A stretch of DNA of 8,640 bases from positions 1 to 8,640 of the forward strand of contig JAWXCH010000420.1 in the NCBI GenBank assembly GCA_034440595.1, given 5' to 3'. Shown piece by piece: positions 5,324 through 8,640 of the stretch. The stretch is from JAWXCH01 sp034440595 (GTDB lineage: Bacteria; Planctomycetota; Planctomycetia; Pirellulales; JALHPA01). The position numbers were made by a program, and so were the translations under genes. Position 1 is the stretch's first letter. The number at the start of each line of letters is the position of its first letter. The notes below the pieces were generated by a model. The model saw only the letters and a list, made by a program, of their open reading frames with translations, did no database searches and was not told the origin of the DNA.

Positions 5324-6655
5324 CTAGTCCACTAACATTGTTCGTTGACGGAAGGCACTGGCTGGCAGGCGAACTCCTGCTGATTCAAGCCGATCCATGA
5401 ACGTCGGGCGTACGCCGGTGGCCTCGAACCGGCCGATTGCGCGGCCTTGTTCGTTAATGCCATCTTGTACGTAGTGATAAATATCCTGCATCACGATTGT
5501 GTCTTGCTCCATGCCGACCACTTCGGTGATGTGCGTGATTTTTCGTGCACCACCCTGCAGGCGGTTGGACTGAATGATCAGGTCCACTGCACTTGCGATC
5601 TGCTGTCGCATGGCCTTCAGCGGCAGATCAAAGCCGGACATCGTGATCATGGTTTCGATACGTGCCACGGCGTCGCGCGGGGTATTGGCGTGCAGCGTAG
5701 TCATCGAGCCTTCGTGACCGGTGTTCATGGCCTGCAACATGTCCAGCGTCTCGGCACCGCGACACTCGCCGATGATGACCCGTTCTGGACGCATACGCAA
5801 TGCATTGCGGACGAGGTCCGTCGCCGTGACGGCACCTTTGCCTTCGATATTGGGTGGACGCGTTTCCAATCGCACGACGTGCTCTTGCTGCAACTGCAAC
5901 TCGGCGGCGTCCTCGATCGTCACGATACGATCTGTGTGCGAAATGAAGCTGGAGAGCGTATTGAGCAAGGTTGTTTTACCCGAGCCGGTACCGCCCGAGA
6001 TAATGATGTTCAGGCGCGCCTTGATGCAACCTTCCAGCAGCATGACCATCTCGGGCGTAAACGCCTTGTAATTCAGCAGATCTTCCAGCTTGAGCGGATT
6101 ACTACCAAATCGACGAATCGAAACCGCCGCACCGTCGAGTGCCAACGGGGGAATGATCGCATTCACGCGGCTGCCATCTTGCAGACGCGCGTCGACCATT
6201 GGGCAGACTTCGTCCACGCGGCGACCGACTTTGGAAACGATGCGGTCAATGATCTGCATCAAGTGGGCATTATCGCGAAACTGCACGGCCGTTTTTTCGA
6301 TCTTGCCGCGACGTTCGACATAGATATTCTTGGGACCGTTGATCATGATATCGCTGATCGTGTGGTCCTTCAGCAAGAACTCCAATGGGCCTAGGCCAAA
6401 GGTTTCGTCGAGCACTTCCTCGACCAGTCGCTCGCGCTCGCTACGATTGAGCAGTGTGTCTTCGGTGTCGCAAAGATGTTCGACTACCAGGCGGATCTCA
6501 CGGCGGAGCGTGTCTCCTTCCAACTCACCCACGCGGCTCAGGTCGAGCTTGTCAACGAGTTTGGTGTGGATACGTCGCTTCAGTGTTTCAAAATCAGTTG
6601 CCTGACCTTTTTCGCCGGGACGTGTCGGAACTGGTGCTGGTTTGATGGGAGCCAT
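5324..6655 (-). CDS. cpaF: CpaF/TadA, Tad/Flp pilus motor ATPase
   Basis: A hexameric secretion ATPase of the type II/IV (VirB11-like) superfamily that powers Tad pilus extension and retraction from the cytoplasmic side of TadB/TadC. At 443 residues it is the typical CpaF length. Motifs: a helical N-terminal region (to about 85), the FGLGPLE..L.D..ISDIMING block (86-107), Walker A GGTGSGKT at 221-228 with K227, an Asp box TIEDAAEL (246-253), Walker B RVIIGECRG (292-300) with catalytic E297, and a His box NTGHEGSMTTLHA (311-323). All key residues are present, so the ATPase looks active. The ATG at 6655 has no Shine-Dalgarno but gives the usual proline-rich start before the conserved helical part. 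The 554-base gap from cpaE suggests that cpaF has its own promoter, or a long processed leader. Confidence 0.97.
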   Translation of the reverse strand: MAPIKPAPVPTRPGEKGQATDFETLKRRIHTKLVDKLDLSRVGELEGDTLRREIRLVVEHLCDTEDTLLNRSERERLVEEVLDETFGLGPLEFLLKDHTISDIMINGPKNIYVERRGKIEKTAVQFRDNAHLMQIIDRIVSKVGRRVDEVCPMVDARLQDGSRVNAIIPPLALDGAAVSIRRFGSNPLKLEDLLNYKAFTPEMVMLLEGCIKARLNIIISGGTGSGKTTLLNTLSSFISHTDRIVTIEDAAELQLQQEHVVRLETRPPNIEGKGAVTATDLVRNALRMRPERVIIGECRGAETLDMLQAMNTGHEGSMTTLHANTPRDAVARIETMITMSGFDLPLKAMRQQIASAVDLIIQSNRLQGGARKITHITEVVGMEQDTIVMQDIYHYVQDGINEQGRAIGRFEATGVRPTFMDRLESAGVRLPASAFRQRTMLVD

Positions 6656-6785
6656 TGAGTCAAATCCATTCGTTAAAAGCAGGACGCGAAATCAGTCGGA
6701 CTTCGCTCAGTACACTGGCGGGGAGCACGAGTCCGCGAGGCTTTTCGGAACGCCGTGCTGTAGAAAAACATAGCTTATGACTAGA

Positions 6786-6828
6786 TGCTGCCGATTATTT
6801 GCAGCAGAAGAGGGTGAATTTTTTCACC
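6786..6828. repeat. Two small adjacent palindromes upstream of cpaF
   Basis: TGCTGC (6786-6791) pairs with GCAGCA (6801-6806) around nine AT-rich bases. Seven bases on, GGTGAA (6813-6818) pairs with TTCACC (6823-6828) around TTTT. They lie about 130-170 bases upstream of the cpaF start, where a regulator site or a leader hairpin could sit. Neither is followed by a T-run, so a terminator role is not supported. Confidence 0.4.
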
Positions 6829-6870
6829 GTGTGGCGTTTGCGATCATGCGGGTTCGATCGTAGCGATTGT

Positions 6871-6956
6871 AAGAACCACGGGCTATCGCCCAGTGGCTGA
6901 TAGTTTGCCACGCGATCAGCCGAAACGCGCTACCGGAACGCGTTGACGCTGTTCTT
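6871..6956. repeat. Nested multi-hairpin palindromic element
   Basis: An outer 6-bp inverted repeat AAGAAC (6871-6876)/GTTCTT (6951-6956) encloses three inner ones: CCACGGGC (6876-6883) with GCCC-A-GTGG (6888-6896, one bulge, loop TATC); GGCTGAT (6895-6901) with ATCAGCC (6915-6921); and AACGCG (6924-6929) with CGCGTT (6939-6944). The first two overlap by two bases, so they compete slightly. This resembles a folded RNA with a junction or a small non-autonomous palindromic element. I have an uncertain memory of similar CGGGCTATCGCCC sequences in planctomycete genomes. Confidence 0.55.
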
Positions 6957-6965
6957 CCTATAGCA

Positions 6966-7024
6966 ACCCGAAGCGCCAGCGAGGAAACTCGTCAAACGTG
7001 CCGCGCCTCGCTGGCGCTTCGGGT
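6966..7024. repeat. Perfect 19-bp inverted repeat (CCCGAAGCGCCAGCGAGG type)
   Basis: ACCCGAAGCGCCAGCGAGG (6966-6984) is exactly complementary to 7006-7024, with a 21-base spacer. In transcript form this is a very stable GC-rich hairpin. From memory, the unit CCCGAAGCGCCAGCGAGG is one of the commonest intergenic repeats in Pirellulaceae-like genomes, often as facing pairs like this one. No T-run follows either arm closely, so it is not a standard intrinsic terminator, but it could limit read-through from cpaE or protect RNA ends. Confidence 0.85.
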
Positions 7025-7177
7025 GAATGTCATTATGTACCGCAGATATCTTGCGTGGTTCTTGGTATGTTCCACGCACCGGCGGTGTGGTTGTCAGCCG
7101 TCGTCCGGTGATTGAATCGGATCCGCGTGCAATGTCTGACGGAGTTCGCGGTGCGTTCCACAAACCCTACAGGCACT

Positions 7178-7194
7178 CTTTCACGGAGTGAAAG
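7178..7194 (-). terminator. Hairpin just downstream of cpaE, possible terminator or 3'-end stabiliser
   Basis: CTTTCAC (7178-7184) and GTGAAAG (7188-7194) form a perfect 7-bp stem around a three-base loop, 15 bases past the cpaE stop codon on the - strand. There is no U-run after it, so factor-independent termination is doubtful. Between stop and stem lies a tandem GGCGACA (7194-7200 and 7203-7209, + strand). I recall CTTTCACGGAGTGAAAGGCGAC-like strings as frequent in planctomycete intergenic DNA, so it may be a dispersed repeat. Confidence 0.45.
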
Positions 7195-7209
7195 GCGACA
7201 GAGGCGACA

Positions 7210-8421
7210 CTACTTCTTGGCACCAAAGAACGGGATCCAGCTTTTTTTGCCCGTTCGCACAGAGTCGGTGAGATCGTCTGGCGACTTCTCGTGATCGCAC
7301 AGCGTCAGACCTAGCTGGATGATCGACTGCGTGATGGCCGCCTTGGGAGATTGTTCGATCAACGGCACGCCGTTGTTGCGAACTTCCACCATCGTGCGAT
7401 AGTCGTTTGGCAATTGCCAGTAGATTTCGCGGCCGATCGTTTCCTGGGCCTTCTTCAGGCCGATCTGCCCGTTGTCCAATCCGGCGCGATTGACAATCAC
7501 CTTGACCTTATCCTTTAGGCCTGGCACTTCGCCAAAGGATTGCAGCAGTCGTACGACATTTCGCAGGCAGGGCAAATCTAGCTGCGTCACCAGTAAGACA
7601 TGCGTGGCGGCTTCCAGTGCTACCATGTCCAACGGCGTGTAACCTTTGGACAAATCCAGAATCAGATGCGTGAACGTCGCCTTTAACAGGCCAAACACTC
7701 GCTGCATGTCATCCGGTGTGATCAGCTTGGAATCTTCCAACTGCACCGGGCGCGGCAATAGGAACAATCCTGAACTGTGCTTTGTTAGCGAACGCTTAAG
7801 AAGTGCGAAGTCCAGTCGCGTTACATTCTGTGCGACATCGACCAGCGTGTAGTCTGGAATCGTATCCAGAAACACGTCCGCATCTCCCAGGCTCAAATCT
7901 AGATCGACTAGCGCTACCGAGTTCTTAGGATCCTGCGCCAGTGCGCAGCCAAGATTCACCGCAATGCTGGTGGTTCCGACACCGCCTGTGGCCCCTGCCA
8001 CGGCAATCACGGCGCTACCCGCCTTGCGTGCATCCCCTCTGCCCGGTCGGCGATCGCTCACGCGCTCTAGCGCCGCAACCAGATCCTCAATGCGAACCGG
8101 CTTAGGGAGGAACTCCTTGGCTCCAGCGCGCATGGCACGCAGAATCAGTGTGCCATCGGTCGAGCCGCTGACTACCAGAATGGCGCAGTTCGGCGACGAC
8201 ATGCCGAGCTGTTCGACCAGCTTCAAAGCTTTGTCCGGATCCGCATCCAGCGAGATCAGGCCGATGTCAGGATTTGTCTGTGCGACAACATCCGCAAAGA
8301 ATTCATAGCGCGAACACTCGGCCTCCAGCCAGATCATGTCCAGGCCGAGGAGCATCGTTTTCAGTCCATCGCGGGCTGAATCGCTTGGATCGACAATCGC
8401 GAGACGGAGCACGTTGGTCAT
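7210..8421 (-). CDS. cpaE: CpaE/TadZ, Tad pilus localisation protein with pseudo-receiver and atypical MinD-like domain
   Basis: CpaE (TadZ) is a cytoplasmic MinD/ParA-related protein that positions the Tad pilus machine. The 403 residues divide into an N-terminal receiver-like domain (about 5-122) and a MinD-like domain (about 137-375), ending in a basic tail (KKSWIPFFGAKK). The receiver looks unphosphorylatable: after PDIGLI the usual acceptor position is Ser57, only D11 of the acidic pair is evident (VDPS), and the switch Lys-Pro is kept (K107-P108). In the ATPase domain the deviant Walker A reads GATGGVGTTS (143-152), lacking both the signature and the GKT lysines, as is common in this family. 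Walker A' VALVDLDLSLGD (169-180) and Walker B LILDLSKG (253-260) are intact. The start MTNVLRLAIV is typical, without a visible Shine-Dalgarno. It is transcribed ahead of cpaF, tadB and tadC. Confidence 0.95.
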   Translation of the reverse strand: MTNVLRLAIVDPSDSARDGLKTMLLGLDMIWLEAECSRYEFFADVVAQTNPDIGLISLDADPDKALKLVEQLGMSSPNCAILVVSGSTDGTLILRAMRAGAKEFLPKPVRIEDLVAALERVSDRRPGRGDARKAGSAVIAVAGATGGVGTTSIAVNLGCALAQDPKNSVALVDLDLSLGDADVFLDTIPDYTLVDVAQNVTRLDFALLKRSLTKHSSGLFLLPRPVQLEDSKLITPDDMQRVFGLLKATFTHLILDLSKGYTPLDMVALEAATHVLLVTQLDLPCLRNVVRLLQSFGEVPGLKDKVKVIVNRAGLDNGQIGLKKAQETIGREIYWQLPNDYRTMVEVRNNGVPLIEQSPKAAITQSIIQLGLTLCDHEKSPDDLTDSVRTGKKSWIPFFGAKK

Positions 8422-8586
8422 GAATTACACCGACAACTCGGGATCTGCCAGGGAGGCCGACAGGTTGATTATGACTACACAGCACGTGAGCAAGCATGGC
8501 GGAGGCGACTGCGGCAGTTGCCGCGTTTTCTTCGTTCTAAGACTCGCGAGGTACAAATTCGCGAATCTTCCCATCTTTGCTCATCG
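8422..8586 (-). other. Intergenic leader of cpaE
   Basis: A 165-base gap between the upstream gene's stop and cpaE. On the - strand a CATAAT box (8473-8468) sits about 47 bases before the cpaE ATG, but its best -35 partner is poor and badly spaced, so a promoter is only possible. Further upstream are two TCGCGA-centred palindromes: CTCGCGAG (8543-8550) and the 10-bp ATTCGCGAAT (8557-8566), whose centres are 15 bases apart. These could be an operator pair or chance. Confidence 0.35.
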
Positions 8587-8640
8587 TTAGTTATTAACGT
8601 CATAACCTACCGGTCCAATGAAGCCTGGATTGTTACTTGC
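8587..8640 (-). CDS. C-terminal end of an upstream gene, probably the Tad secretin (CpaC/RcpA)
   Basis: On the - strand the only frame open from the window edge reads ASNNPGFIGPVGYDVNN and then TAA; the other two frames stop within ten codons. Its position directly before cpaE on the same strand is where planctomycete Tad clusters usually place the outer-membrane secretin CpaC/RcpA. I recall that those proteins end in a G-x-x-GP-x-GYD-like tail. With only 17 residues visible, the identity is inferred from synteny, and the gene continues beyond the window. Confidence 0.5.
   Translation of the reverse strand, partial: ASNNPGFIGPVGYDVNN

Larger units (their letters stand above)
6656..7209. other. 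Palindrome-rich gap between cpaE and cpaF
   Basis: There is no credible gene in these 554 bases; a 77-codon - strand frame (6930-7163) runs across inverted repeats and resembles nothing. The gap contains at least five palindromic structures: 6786-6806, 6813-6828, 6871-6956, 6966-7024 and 7178-7194. It should contain the cpaF promoter on the - strand; I see only weak AT-rich candidates (around 6765-6785) and no clear sigma-70 or -24/-12 pair. Confidence 0.7.

Noticed and set aside
5447..6394. A long (315-codon) + strand frame opposite cpaF
   Set aside because: It is antisense to the highly conserved ATPase domain of cpaF; the His/Gln/Asp-rich translation is what the complement of a conserved gene produces.
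6930..7163. A 77-codon - strand frame in the cpaE-cpaF gap
   Set aside because: It reads across the 19-bp inverted repeat and has low-quality composition and no recognisable domain.

Overview
The window looks like a chromosomal segment from a planctomycete, probably in or near the Pirellulaceae. The evidence is a Tad (Flp) pilus gene order of the kind seen in that phylum, mostly absent Shine-Dalgarno sites, and short palindromic intergenic repeats that I recall from Pirellula/Rhodopirellula-type genomes. The taxonomic assignment is inference; no rRNA or other marker gene is present.

Layout. The left part is on the + strand. A small putative lipoprotein gene (200-442) is followed by a 306-base gap packed with three repeat families, and then a complete M32 (Taq-type) metallocarboxypeptidase gene (749-2272). 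The next gap (2273-2527) again carries two of these repeat families. From 2528 to the right end everything is on the - strand. Read 5' to 3' on that strand, it runs: the last codons of a gene that is probably the outer-membrane secretin (8640-8587), cpaE (8421-7210), a 554-base palindrome-rich gap, cpaF/tadA (6655-5324), tadB (5228-4269), tadC (4228-3294, with an apparent frameshift near 4028-4042), and a small exported protein with a faint OmpA-like C-terminal region (3085-2528).

How the genes work together. CpaE (an atypical MinD/ParA-like protein with a pseudo-receiver) is expected to localise the Tad machine. CpaF is the hexameric motor ATPase. TadB and TadC form the inner-membrane platform. 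The upstream partial gene would supply the outer-membrane channel. Prepilin (flp), prepilin peptidase (tadV), cpaB and the pseudopilins are not in this window. The 3085-2528 protein may be an envelope accessory, but this is unproven. The carboxypeptidase and the small lipoprotein gene converge on the tad cluster and have no evident functional link to it.

Most notable points. First, tadC is split by a -1 frame change: the 236-aa open frame starting at 4004 lacks its N-terminus, and the missing 65-75 residues are found in another frame immediately upstream. Second, a chain of palindromes, including a perfect 19-bp inverted repeat and a nested multi-hairpin element, separates cpaE from cpaF. Third, three copies of a CACTGCTGG...CCAGCAGTG hairpin repeat occur, one of them inside the tad transcription unit. 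I found no CRISPR array, tRNA, rRNA, transposase or clear new defence system.
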